The notes beneath the pieces are model-generated. The model had not been told where the DNA came from. It worked only from the letters and a program-made list of their open reading frames with translations, and made no database searches. The position numbers and the translations under genes are program-made. 64,000 nt of DNA from Proteobacteria bacterium SG_bin4 (GTDB lineage: Bacteria > Pseudomonadota > Gammaproteobacteria > Burkholderiales > Nitrosomonadaceae): positions 1-64,000 of the forward strand of contig LWDH01000055.1 of NCBI GenBank assembly GCA_002083395.1, in the 5' to 3' direction. Position 1 is the first letter of the stretch, and every line of letters starts with the position of its first letter. Of this stretch, positions 32,762 through 41,619 are shown in pieces.

Positions 32762-33596
32762 TCGAGCCAGTATAGCCCTTCATGCCCGTTTTCTGCGCAT
32801 CATGAATCTTTTCCGCTGTAAAGCGAATACTTTAACCCGCCCCTTGGGAAAACGCCGCCTGCTGCAGCTACTATTTGTTGGACTCAGTTGCGTGGCTGTT
32901 CCGGTTTTTGCGCAAAAATCCGGCTTTCCGGCATTTACCAGCTCACCCAATCCTGACGGTAGCGCAACCTATACGTTGAGTCTGCAAACGCTGCTATTTC
33001 TGACTTCTTTGACGTTTCTACCCGCCGTGGTGCTGATGATGTCAAGTTTTACCCGGATTATCATTGTATTGTCTTTGCTTCGCCTTGCGCTAGGCACACA
33101 ATCCTCACCACCGAATCAAGTGCTGCTCGGCATTGCGCTGTTTCTGACATTTTTTATCATGTCGCCGGTAATCGACCGGGTTTATCACGAAGCCTATGTG
33201 CCGTTTTCCGAAGATAAAATCAATATCATGCAAGCAGCCGAACAAGCCAGTATCCCGATAAAATCGTTCATGCTGCACCAAACCCGGGAAACGGATCTGG
33301 CCCTTTTTGTGCAGATCTCCGGCAGTGAGGAAATCGAAAGCCGTGACAACGTTCCGCTGAAATTATTGGTGCCCGCATACATCACCAGTGAATTAAAAAC
33401 CGCGTTCCAGATCGGTTTTGTCGTATTCATTCCCTTTTTAATTATCGATCTGGTGGTCTCCAGCGTGTTAATGGCCATGGGTATGATGATGTTGTCACCG
33501 ATGATTATTTCATTGCCGTTCAAATTAATGCTTTTCGTATTAGTGGATGGCTGGCACCTGATCATCGGTTCTTTGACGCAAAGCTTTTTCACTTAA
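32754..33596 (+). CDS. fliP: Flagellar export-gate protein FliP
   Basis: A 280-residue polytopic membrane protein forming the core pore of the export gate. Signature stretches are LLFLTSLTFLPAVVLMMSSFTRIIIVL (in two blocks), RLALGTQSSPPNQVLLG and PAYITSELKTAFQIGF, with PMIISLPFKLMLFVLVDGW near the end. It has a cleavable signal (LLQLLFVGLSCVAVPVFA). The ATG at 32754 overlaps the fliO stop; an alternative ATG at 32802 gives a shorter, more typical leader (264 residues). Further upstream codons overlap fliO out of frame and are rejected. Confidence 0.94.
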   Translation: MLNRASIALHARFLRIMNLFRCKANTLTRPLGKRRLLQLLFVGLSCVAVPVFAQKSGFPAFTSSPNPDGSATYTLSLQTLLFLTSLTFLPAVVLMMSSFTRIIIVLSLLRLALGTQSSPPNQVLLGIALFLTFFIMSPVIDRVYHEAYVPFSEDKINIMQAAEQASIPIKSFMLHQTRETDLALFVQISGSEEIESRDNVPLKLLVPAYITSELKTAFQIGFVVFIPFLIIDLVVSSVLMAMGMMMLSPMIISLPFKLMLFVLVDGWHLIIGSLTQSFFT

Positions 33597-33609
33597 AAGG
33601 AAACCTATC

Positions 33610-33882
33610 ATGACTCCAGAAGGTGCAATGACAATCGGCCGGCAAGCGCTTGAGATTACCTTCATGATTTCCGCGCCGCTACTACTGTCGGCGCTGGCAA
33701 CCGGCCTGTTAGTCAGTATTTTTCAAGCGGCCACGCAAATCAATGAAATGACCTTATCGTTCATTCCCAAATTATTGGTGATGTTTCTGGTAATGGTATT
33801 GGCCGGGCCATGGATGATCGCGATCATGACGGATTATATGCAGCGGCTGTTTTCCAGCATTCCCTGGCTGGCGGTCGGTTAG
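33610..33882 (+). CDS. fliQ: Flagellar export-gate protein FliQ
   Basis: A 90-residue two-helix membrane protein. The motif set PEGAMTIGRQALEITFMIS, LVSIFQAATQINEMTLSFIPK and GPWMIAIMTDYMQRLF is diagnostic. Four copies of it encircle FliP-FliR. AAAGGA precedes the ATG. Confidence 0.96.
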   Translation: MTPEGAMTIGRQALEITFMISAPLLLSALATGLLVSIFQAATQINEMTLSFIPKLLVMFLVMVLAGPWMIAIMTDYMQRLFSSIPWLAVG

Positions 33883-33953
33883 TTTCCGCACGGCCGCATT
33901 TCGCCGAACAAATTCACACATAACCGTACCGGTCAGAAAAGCCAATCCGTATC

Positions 33954-34751
33954 ATGATCAATATCTCCACGGCGGAGCTGAACGTATTACTCGCCGCCTT
34001 CCTGTGGCCGCTCAGCCGTATTCTCGCATTGGTAGCCTCCGCGCCGATTCTGGGAAATCCCAGCATTCCGGTTCGGGTAAAACTGGGATTGGCGATCATG
34101 ATCACCATTCTGGTTATGCCGATGGTAGAGAAATCGTTGCCGCAAATTGACCCCGCATCCGGCGTCGGCCTAATCATTCTGTTGCAACAAGTGCTGATTG
34201 GCGTCGCCATCGGTTTTGTCATGCGCATTGTTTTTGTTGCGGTAGAAATGGCCGGTGAAATAATCGGGTTGCAAATGGGTTTAGGGTTCGCCATCTTCTT
34301 CGATCCGCAAAATTCCGGTCAGATCGATATCATCGGCCGATTCCTCGGCGTGATAGCGAGTCTCGCATTTCTGGCGATCGACGGTCATTTGATGATGATC
34401 GCGCTGATTTCGCAAAGTTTTAGCACCTTACCTGTCGGAGTCGATACAACAACCGATGCAACCTTTTCGACACTGGCGCAATGGGGTAGCGAAATTTTTA
34501 AATCCGGTTTGCAATTGTCGCTACCGGTATTAACCGCATTATTAATCACCAACCTGGCATTAGGAGTTCTGACCCGGGTGGCGCCGCAATTAAATATTTT
34601 CGCCGTCGGTTTTCCGCTAACACTATCAATCGGGCTTCTGGTCCTGGCGCTCAGCATGCCTTTTTATACCCCCATCCTGGAACAGTTGGTTCATGACGGA
34701 TTGGCTCTTATGATGGGTGTTGCGAATGTGACCGAAATCCCTATGCCGTAG
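33954..34751 (+). CDS. fliR: Flagellar export-gate protein FliR
   Basis: A 265-residue membrane protein, the single FliR subunit of the export gate. Recognisable parts are LWPLSRILALVASAPILG, GLAIMITILVMP, GEIIGLQMGLGFAIFFDPQN and VGFPLTLSIGLLVLALSMPF. It ends the fliF-R run. FlhB is not in this window, as is common when flhBAFG form another cluster. A 188-base gap without a gene follows. Confidence 0.95.
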   Translation: MINISTAELNVLLAAFLWPLSRILALVASAPILGNPSIPVRVKLGLAIMITILVMPMVEKSLPQIDPASGVGLIILLQQVLIGVAIGFVMRIVFVAVEMAGEIIGLQMGLGFAIFFDPQNSGQIDIIGRFLGVIASLAFLAIDGHLMMIALISQSFSTLPVGVDTTTDATFSTLAQWGSEIFKSGLQLSLPVLTALLITNLALGVLTRVAPQLNIFAVGFPLTLSIGLLVLALSMPFYTPILEQLVHDGLALMMGVANVTEIPMP

Positions 34752-34939
34752 AATTTCCGTTTCTTTTACAAGCCATTATCGCAAACCGGAAAAACGCAGG
34801 TATTGCAAAAGATATACAGACATTTTCCCCTGCTTATCATCACAAGCTCATCGCTCAAAAACTGCTACAGTGATTCTCTGTTTAGTAAAAGTTGCAGATA
34901 CCAGCAACGGATACGATTTTACGCTTTGGTTAACAATAT

Positions 34940-36856
34940 ATGACATTTAAGTCACGGCTCTTCAGCTCGTTGCGCAAACTTTCCGCTTCGCAAGAAATTC
35001 ATTTCGGCGAAGATACTGCTGCGTCCACGAACGATACGCCATCCGGCGATACACCGGATAGCGAGCCACAATTCGCATCGGCTGATGATATCAAGCATCT
35101 CCTCGACACCGCCTATCGCGATCGCATCAACGCCGAAGATCATGCGATCAAAGAAGCGCATAAGCGGATCGAAGCGGAAAATCGTGCGCGCGTAGCTGCG
35201 GAAGCCAGGGCGCGCGCCGAAGCAAGCGCCAGAATTTCAGCGGAGACAAGGAATCAGGCCGAAACCCTAGCAACCGACCAAGCCCGGGCTAGAGCAAAAG
35301 CGGAAACATTAGCGGCCCGGGAAGCCAACGCCCGGCGGGAACTGGAATTAAAAGCCAAAATACTGGCGGATGAAAAGATAAAAGCCGAGAAGGCGCTCAG
35401 CGCATTGCTCGAAGCCAAGATCAAAGCCGAAGCTTCGATCGTCGAAAAAACGCAAAACCGTATCGAGCAAGAAGCCGCCGAATTGGATGCGGCACATGCG
35501 ACAGCACTCAAAGAAAACGAAGCTGCCGAAGCTGCCAGAATCCGCGCCCAAGCAGAAGCAACAGCACGTCTTGCGGCGTCTGCGGCCATCGAAGCTGAAA
35601 CCAGCGCGGCTGCATTAGCTGCGGCAAAGATTCAGGAATCGCAAAAGCAACTGGCGTTGGCCCGCGCCTGCGAAGAATTGGAAAAACAGGCACTGGAAGC
35701 CACTCAAATCCGCACCGCATTAGAAGCGCAGCGGCAAGCGCAAGCAATTCAACGCTTGGATGCCGAGCGCAAAGCCAAAGAACAGGAAGAAGCGCGGCTG
35801 GAAGCGGAAGCGGCAGCCACCCGGACAGCTTTGGAAAAAGCCGAAGCCGAGGAAACCGCGGCGGAACAAGCACGAATCCGGGTCGAATTGGACAAACAAG
35901 CAATCCTTGCCGCACGGGATCGCGCTGAAGCCGAAAAAGCTGCGGCGGAAATAGCGGAAGCCATTGCCGCAAAAGAGCGCGCAACGGCGGATGCTGTCCA
36001 CATGAAGCTGCAAGCGGATAACCAATTGCTCGTGGAAACCGAACACCGGAGGCAGCTTGCAGCGGAAGCGTTAGCAGCCGCCGAAGCAGCTTTGCAAACC
36101 GAACAAGCCGCCAATCAGGCGGCTATGGAAAAAAACAAGGCCGAGTCCGCTGCGGCCAAAGAGTATCAAAAGCGCATTAAAGCCGATGAAGCGGCTCTTC
36201 AGGCGGAGACATTGCGCAAAGAATCCGAGAAAGCCGCAAGAATTGCCGCCAATGAAAGGTTAGCTGCGGAAAAACGATTAAAAGCAGCGGCAGAATCAAA
36301 AGCCCAAACAGACACGTTGATCGCGCAAGAAATTCAGGCAAAAGCGGATTTGGAACTTCGTTTGCAAGAAGACGCCGAGCTGCGCGCCAAAGCCATGACC
36401 GATGCCAAACAAGCGGTTGCCGATCGTTTGGAAATCGAACAAAAAATTACCGGATTGGCGATCACCCGGGCACAAGCGAAAATCATCGCAACCAACAAGG
36501 CCAGAGCGCAACTGGAAGCGGAAAAAAACGCCACCCGCATTGCCCTTGAAAAAGCCCGAAAAGAATCGGCTGCGCTCGCCGCCATGCAAGAACGCATCAC
36601 GCTGGAATCCGCAGCGTTGGAAGTTGCCGCAGCACGGGAGGCTGTGGAGTCGATGGCGAAAGAAGCGCTTTTTGCGCGCTCGCAAGCGGATAAGGAAGCA
36701 ACTGCAGCCGCCACCGCCAGAATCCGCGCCGAAATCGCCGCCGCCGAACGCTCCCGTAACCGCGTCGATACAAACACCGCAAAAAAACCGCAAACGGCTG
36801 GACCACTAAGCGGAACACAAGCAACCGACCGCGTGCCGATCAAATCCAGGCGCTAA
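34940..36856 (+). CDS. 638-residue Ala/Glu-rich coiled-coil protein, unknown
   Basis: Not recognised as a named family. After ~50 ordinary residues (MTFKSRLFSSLRKLSASQEI...) and a short helix (DDIKHLLDTAYRDRINAED), residues ~65-610 are almost continuous charged helix of Ala, Glu, Lys, Arg and Gln, with repeated EAEARARAEA- and AAEKARIRA-like units and nearly no Gly, Pro, Cys or Trp, so a single very long coiled coil (about 80 nm if fully extended; calculated from 1.5 angstrom per residue) is predicted. There is no signal peptide or membrane span. The C-terminus is basic and polar (KKPQTAGPLSG...RVPIKSRR). It could be a cytoskeletal scaffold or a polar organiser. It follows the flagellar run by 188 bases, but a flagellar link is unproven. 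Base composition is GC-rich from Ala codons. Confidence 0.75.
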   Translation: MTFKSRLFSSLRKLSASQEIHFGEDTAASTNDTPSGDTPDSEPQFASADDIKHLLDTAYRDRINAEDHAIKEAHKRIEAENRARVAAEARARAEASARISAETRNQAETLATDQARARAKAETLAAREANARRELELKAKILADEKIKAEKALSALLEAKIKAEASIVEKTQNRIEQEAAELDAAHATALKENEAAEAARIRAQAEATARLAASAAIEAETSAAALAAAKIQESQKQLALARACEELEKQALEATQIRTALEAQRQAQAIQRLDAERKAKEQEEARLEAEAAATRTALEKAEAEETAAEQARIRVELDKQAILAARDRAEAEKAAAEIAEAIAAKERATADAVHMKLQADNQLLVETEHRRQLAAEALAAAEAALQTEQAANQAAMEKNKAESAAAKEYQKRIKADEAALQAETLRKESEKAARIAANERLAAEKRLKAAAESKAQTDTLIAQEIQAKADLELRLQEDAELRAKAMTDAKQAVADRLEIEQKITGLAITRAQAKIIATNKARAQLEAEKNATRIALEKARKESAALAAMQERITLESAALEVAAAREAVESMAKEALFARSQADKEATAAATARIRAEIAAAERSRNRVDTNTAKKPQTAGPLSGTQATDRVPIKSRR

Positions 36857-36875
36857 CAGGCCGTTGAAAAACTAT
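36857..36875. repeat. Solo end of a family 2 palindromic element
   Basis: caggccgttgaaaaactat right after the stop codon of the coiled-coil gene matches the left end of the element at 50817-50965. The rest of the element is absent. Confidence 0.55.
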
Positions 36876-36907
36876 TCCACGCGCCGTTACTGACCGCCTG
36901 ACAATGA

Positions 36908-38167
36908 TCAAACCAACCACAATAATGCCAGACCGACACCAGCAGCAGTAGCCAGCATGCCGGAAACGCATTGTTTCGCCAGTAACGGACTGCCGACGAA
37001 GAAGATCAAACCGAGCTTGAAGCCGGTGTTGGAAATAAATGCCAGAGAAATAGCGGTGATCGCTTGCGTGGCTTCCAATTTATCGAGTTCATACAAACGC
37101 AAACTCGAGAGCGTGATGGCATCGACATCGGTCAAGCCTGAAACCAGCGCGACGGCGTACAAACCGCCGCTCCCGGCAATATCCGACAACCAGGTTGATA
37201 AAAACAGCACGCTGCCGTAGATCAATCCAAAAGCGGCGGCGGCGCGGATTTCGGTGGGGTTTTTGACTTCCGGCAAGGTGACTTCATGTTGCTGGTTGAG
37301 TTTATGCCACCAAAATGCCATCACGCCGGTTCCAAGTAAGAAACCACTGCCAAGCACTGGAATCAATTGCGGCAAAATAGCCGGGGATGCGACCGCGCTC
37401 AGAATCGTCAAACGGATCAGCACCGTTAGATTGGCAATCAAGATGACGACGACCGCAAGCTGGGTGAAATCCTGGTTTTCCACGCTGCGGCGGGCGTAAA
37501 CCAAGGTCGTGGCAGTACTGGATACCAGCCCGCCGAACAAACCCAAAACCGCACCGTGGCGTTGACCGATCAATTGCATCGCTACGTATCCGGCCAGACT
37601 GACGCCGGAAATTAACACCACCATCAACCAGATTTGATGCGGGTTGATCGCTTCATAAGGCCCCAGATTCTTATCCGGCAACACCGGCAAAATAATGAAC
37701 GTCAGCACTGCGAATTGCAGCGCTGAAATCAGATCCCGGCGGCTAAGTTTAGTGGTAATACCGTGCAATTCCGCTTTGAAATACAGCAACACCGTGGTAA
37801 TGATGGCCAGCATGATCGCCAGCGTATCGTTGCCGTACCATACCGCCGCGCCCAAACCATAACAAACCAGTGCGGCGGCGATGGTGGTAGTTCCGGGGTC
37901 GGCGCTGTCGTCTTTGGCTCGCGCATAGGCGGCAATCATCATCATGCCGACAATCAATAAGCCGCCTAACAGCAGCCACGGCGTGGCTTTTTCCGACAGC
38001 ATTGCGGCCAATGTGCCGAACAGCGCGACCAAAGCGAATGTCCGCAGCCCAGCGCGCGACCCCGGGCTGCGCTCGCGTTCCAGTCCGATCAGCAAACCGA
38101 TCGCAAGGCTGGTTACGAAATGTGGCAAAGCTTCCAATTCGCCATTCAATGTAAATTCAGTGTGCAT
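36908..38167 (-). CDS. MgtC/DUF4010-family membrane protein
   Basis: A 419-residue integral membrane protein with about ten to twelve predicted segments. The N-terminal part has the MgtC/SapB-like FVTSLAIGLLIGLERER and GLRTFALVALFGTLAAML, and the rest is DUF4010 (SVENQDFTQLAVVVILIAN, GLYAVALVSGLTDVDAITLS). Its transport role is unknown; metal or small-solute movement is suggested by the MgtC relation. The ATG at 38167 overlaps the end of recJ by 11 bases, so the two genes are likely translated together. A TTG two codons earlier is possible. Confidence 0.85.
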   Translation of the reverse strand: MHTEFTLNGELEALPHFVTSLAIGLLIGLERERSPGSRAGLRTFALVALFGTLAAMLSEKATPWLLLGGLLIVGMMMIAAYARAKDDSADPGTTTIAAALVCYGLGAAVWYGNDTLAIMLAIITTVLLYFKAELHGITTKLSRRDLISALQFAVLTFIILPVLPDKNLGPYEAINPHQIWLMVVLISGVSLAGYVAMQLIGQRHGAVLGLFGGLVSSTATTLVYARRSVENQDFTQLAVVVILIANLTVLIRLTILSAVASPAILPQLIPVLGSGFLLGTGVMAFWWHKLNQQHEVTLPEVKNPTEIRAAAAFGLIYGSVLFLSTWLSDIAGSGGLYAVALVSGLTDVDAITLSSLRLYELDKLEATQAITAISLAFISNTGFKLGLIFFVGSPLLAKQCVSGMLATAAGVGLALLWLV

Positions 38168-39944
38168 CGTCAATTACCTGGTTATCCGTATGAAACCAAT
38201 GCTCCAGCAGAAATTGCAAGGATGTCTTGCCATTATATTCATTGATTTGTAAGCGATAAACCGCATCGATCACATCCGGCAGCGGATCGTGATGAAAAAA
38301 CAGAATGCCGTCGAAAGATTCCGGCGATTTTTGCGGTTTTTGCACCGATTGATCCGGGCTGCTCGATATTAATTTGCGTAATTTCAGCTTCAAGTGTTTT
38401 TCGCCGACGATGCGCTGGCTTTCGACAAAAAAACGCGCGTTAAAAGAAGGCTGCGGAAAACCCTGCCCCCATACCTGGCGCTCGAGCGTTTCCGCCAATT
38501 CCAGATTGATGTCAGTAAGCGCCAGGTCACCGTCGGTTTCGATCACTCGCGTCAAGTCGGCAGGCGTCAGCAGCCTCTGCGCGGCTTGTTCAAAAGCTTC
38601 GTGGAATGCTTCGAAATCGTTACTCTGGATGGTCAGCCCGGCGGCGGCGGCATGGCCGCCGAATTTTCGGAGCAGTCCGGGGTGCTGTTTCGAAACCAGA
38701 TCCAATGCGTCACGCAAGTGAAAACCATTGATCGATCGCCCGGAACCCTTCAGCTCGCCCTCGTTGCCGGGCGCGAAAATGATCACCGGCCGGTGATACT
38801 TATCTTTGATGCGTGACGCTAGAATACCGATCACACCTTGATGCCAATCGTGATCAAACAAGCAGATACTGTAAGCAGTCTGAAATTCCGCGCGACGGTT
38901 TTTAAGCTGCTCGTCGAGCTTGAGCAACGCGCTATCTTGCATGTTCGATTCGATTTCGCGGCGCTGCCGGTTCAGATCGTCCAATTGCTTGGCAATGTGG
39001 GCGGCATACGCGTCGTCATCGGTAATCAGGCATTCGATGCCAAGCGACATATCGTCCAGCCGCCCGGCGGCATTCAGGCGCGGCCCGAGCATAAACCCCA
39101 ATTCATACGTCGACAACTGCCAGAAATCGCGCCGCGACACTTCGATCAAGGCATTGATTCCGGTACAAGCACGGCCTTTGCGGATCCGCTGCAAACCTTG
39201 CTGCACCAGAATCCGGTTGTTGCTGTCGAGCTTGACCACGTCGGCGACGGTACCCAGCGCGACCAGATCGAGAAAACCGGCCAGATTCGGTTCCGGCAAT
39301 GCAGGCCCGAATGCGCCACGCTGCCGCAGCTCCGCGCGCAAAGCCAGCATCAGATAGAAAATGACGCCGACACCGGCGATATTTTTGCTTGGAAACTCGC
39401 ACCCCGGCTGATTGGGATTGATGATGGCAACCGCAGCAGGCAATTCATCGCCAGGCAAATGGTGGTCGGTAATGACCACTTGCATGCCCAAGCGGTTGGC
39501 TGCGTCAACGCCGGCAACGCTGGCAATGCCGTTATCGACCGTGATCAGAATATCCGGTTGTTTGGTTTCATGAGCCAATTGCACGATTTCCGGTGTCAGG
39601 CCGTAACCGAATTCAAACCGGTTCGGCACCAGATAATCGACGATCGTGCCGAATTTACGCAAAATGCGGATGCCAACCGCGCATGCGGTGGCGCCGTCGG
39701 AATCGTAATCGGCGATAATCAGCAAACGCTTCCGTTCCGCGATGGCGTCCGCGAGAAAAGCGGCGGTGGTCACGATATTCTTCAGCTCCGCGAATGGAAT
39801 CAATTGCGCCAGTTCGGTTTCAAGCTGATCGGGATTATCGATGCCGCGCGCGGCGTAGATACGCGCCAGCACCGGCGGCAAACCGTTGCCGCGGAGTGTC
39901 TCGAACGATTGCGGATCATACGGGCGAGTAGTGATTTTGGACAT
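38157..39944 (-). CDS. recJ: Single-stranded-DNA-specific exonuclease RecJ
   Basis: A 595-residue 5'-3' exonuclease acting on single-stranded DNA in recombination and mismatch repair. DHH-family motifs are present: IADYDSDGATACAVG (about residues 78-92), VDNGIAS, VVITDHHLPGDELPAA, NPNQPGCEFPSKNIAGVGV, and the DHHA1 part with SGRSINGFHLRDALD and KFGGHAAAAGLTI. This matches RecJ length and order. A MITE-like element lies only 14 bases upstream of the ATG (39959-40100), so the promoter must be inside or beyond it. Confidence 0.96.
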   Translation of the reverse strand: MSKITTRPYDPQSFETLRGNGLPPVLARIYAARGIDNPDQLETELAQLIPFAELKNIVTTAAFLADAIAERKRLLIIADYDSDGATACAVGIRILRKFGTIVDYLVPNRFEFGYGLTPEIVQLAHETKQPDILITVDNGIASVAGVDAANRLGMQVVITDHHLPGDELPAAVAIINPNQPGCEFPSKNIAGVGVIFYLMLALRAELRQRGAFGPALPEPNLAGFLDLVALGTVADVVKLDSNNRILVQQGLQRIRKGRACTGINALIEVSRRDFWQLSTYELGFMLGPRLNAAGRLDDMSLGIECLITDDDAYAAHIAKQLDDLNRQRREIESNMQDSALLKLDEQLKNRRAEFQTAYSICLFDHDWHQGVIGILASRIKDKYHRPVIIFAPGNEGELKGSGRSINGFHLRDALDLVSKQHPGLLRKFGGHAAAAGLTIQSNDFEAFHEAFEQAAQRLLTPADLTRVIETDGDLALTDINLELAETLERQVWGQGFPQPSFNARFFVESQRIVGEKHLKLKLRKLISSSPDQSVQKPQKSPESFDGILFFHHDPLPDVIDAVYRLQINEYNGKTSLQFLLEHWFHTDNQVIDDAH

Positions 39945-39958
39945 GTCCGGGCACTTAA

Positions 39959-40100
39959 GGAAATGCTGAATAATTGGCTAGACAAGCGATCTGCTGCATT
40001 GGGTGGTGCTCGGAAATTCGCCTATCACTATGATATGTCTCATTTTCTGCGCTCCATCCGCCTTGCATCTCATCTTGTTCTCCGAATTATTCAGCATTTC
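39959..40100. mobile_element. MITE-like element, family 1, copy 2
   Basis: A 142-bp element with perfect 17-bp terminal inverted repeats (GGAAATGCTGAATAATT) flanked on both sides by TTAA, a likely target duplication. It is closely similar to 14768-14910, including a central GGAAATTCGCCTATCACTAT block. It stands between recJ and corC. Confidence 0.82.
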
Positions 40101-40136
40101 CTTAACGAACGTACAGAATTTATCGGGATAATCCCG

Positions 40137-40985
40137 TTATTTTGCCGGGGATTCGGCAGCCGCCGCAAGTTTTTCCACTTTGAGAACATGCAAGCGGCGG
40201 CTATCAACACGCTGTACGGTGAATTTGAACGGCTCGATCACCACTGATTCGTTGCGGTTCGGCACGCGGCCAAACTTGTTCATTACCAGGCCGCCGATCG
40301 TATCGTAATCTTCGTTGCTGAAATTCGCGCCAAGCACGTCGTTGAAGTTTTCGATCTCGGTGATTGCCTTGACGCGATAGCGTCCGTCCGCTTCCATGAC
40401 AATATTGTCTTCTTCCTCATTGAAATCGTATTCGTCCTCGATTTCGCCGACAATTTGCTCGAGCACATCTTCAATCGTCACCAAACCGGCGACGCCGCCG
40501 TATTCATTCACCACGATCGCCATGTGATTGCGGTTGCTGCGGAATTCTTTCAGCAACACATTCAAGCGCTTCGATTCCGGGATAAAAACCGCCGGGCGCA
40601 GCATGTCGCGGATATTGAATTCTTCGGGATCGGCATAATAGCGCAGCAGGTCTTTCGCCAGCAGAATACCGATGATTTCGTCTTCATCGCCTTCGATCAC
40701 CGGAAAACGCGAATGCGCGGCTTCGATGACAAACGGAATGAAATGCTCGGGCTTCTTGCTGATGTTTACGATGTCCATCTGCGAGCGCGGCACCATGATA
40801 TCGCGGGCCTGCATTTCGGAGACTTGCATGACGCCTTCGATCATGCTGAGCGCATCGGAATCGAGTAAATTGCGCTCAAAGGCGGAGTGTAACAGGGTAA
40901 TCAGTTGTTCGCGGTCTTCCGGTTTGCGGATCAGCAGTGCGCCAAGCCGTTCAAACCAGCCGCTTTTAGGTGGGGGTTCGTCCAT
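40137..40985 (-). CDS. corC: CorC-type CBS-domain protein
   Basis: A 282-residue soluble protein of the CorC (YbeX) family. The two CBS domains (about residues 62-190; ARDIMVPRSQMDIVNI and FIPESKRLNVLLKEF with VVNEYGGVAGLVTIEDVLEQIVGEIEDEYD) are followed by the CorC_HlyC transporter-associated domain (about 200-280). In E. coli the gene sits after miaB-ybeZ-ybeY and is linked to Mg/Co efflux. The same order is kept here, but a 144-bp palindromic element separates it from ybeY. Membrane segments are absent, as in CorC. Confidence 0.94.
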   Translation of the reverse strand: MDEPPPKSGWFERLGALLIRKPEDREQLITLLHSAFERNLLDSDALSMIEGVMQVSEMQARDIMVPRSQMDIVNISKKPEHFIPFVIEAAHSRFPVIEGDEDEIIGILLAKDLLRYYADPEEFNIRDMLRPAVFIPESKRLNVLLKEFRSNRNHMAIVVNEYGGVAGLVTIEDVLEQIVGEIEDEYDFNEEEDNIVMEADGRYRVKAITEIENFNDVLGANFSNEDYDTIGGLVMNKFGRVPNRNESVVIEPFKFTVQRVDSRRLHVLKVEKLAAAAESPAK

Positions 40986-41016
40986 AGTTTAAGTGTTTAA
41001 GTAAAAAAAACTGATC

Positions 41017-41160
41017 ATGAGGCCTTGCACGGTTACTACGCGGCACGATAATTGCGTTAAAAATTTGCGAAAATGCTCATTTACCCCGTGTAAACCCCGC
41101 TTTTTCACAATTTTTTGCCTTATTCTCGTACCGCTCATGACCACCGTGCAAAGGTCTCAT
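41017..41160. mobile_element. Family 2 palindromic element, divergent copy
   Basis: About 144 bp with imperfect terminal inverted repeats (ATGAGGCCTTGCACGGT against ACCGTGCAAAGGTCTCAT). Its core, AAAATGCTCATTTACCCCG...CCCGCTTTTTCAC...TTTTTTGCCTTAT, matches the core of 50817-50965 although the ends differ. It fills most of the 191-base gap between ybeY and corC. Confidence 0.65.
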
Positions 41161-41176
41161 CATAGTAGTCTGTTTG

Positions 41177-41617
41177 TTAGCGCTGTTCTGCGTAAGGATC
41201 GGGATAACCGAGCTTCGTCAGAATCGCTATCTCCAATTGTTCCATTTCGGCGGCTTCGGCATCCGCGACATGATCGTAGCCCTGTAAGTGCAAAATGCCG
41301 TGCACCGTCAAATGCGCATAATGTGCAATCACGTCCTTATGCTGTTGCTGCGCTTCTTGCTGCACCACCGGAACGCACAATACGATGTCACCCGTTAGTG
41401 GCTGCGTATCGTCATACACGAAAGTCAACACATTGGTGGCATAATCCTTGCCGCGGAATTGCCGGTTCAAGTCGCGGCCTTCGGCTTCATCGACCAGCCG
41501 CAGCACCACTTCGGCGTCGCGCTGTAACGCGGCTTTAACCCAGCGGCGGAATTGCGGCCGCGCCGGCGCTTCACTGGATTCCGTCGCATATTGCACCATC
41601 AGCTTAAGCGATTTCAA
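41177..41617 (-). CDS. ybeY: Endoribonuclease YbeY
   Basis: A 146-residue zinc-dependent RNase for 16S rRNA 3'-end maturation and ribosome quality control. The metal site HGILHLQGYDH (about residues 110-120, HxxxHxxxxxH) is intact, as is the FRGKDYATNVLTFVYDD stretch before it. It starts two bases after the phoH-like gene ends, which shows tight coupling. Confidence 0.95.
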   Translation of the reverse strand: MKSLKLMVQYATESSEAPARPQFRRWVKAALQRDAEVVLRLVDEAEGRDLNRQFRGKDYATNVLTFVYDDTQPLTGDIVLCVPVVQQEAQQQHKDVIAHYAHLTVHGILHLQGYDHVADAEAAEMEQLEIAILTKLGYPDPYAEQR

Positions 41618-41619
41618 TG

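Noticed and set aside
38838..40247. 469-codon plus-strand frame across recJ and the MITE
   Set aside because: Antisense to RecJ motifs; the conserved part merely crosses the MITE core.
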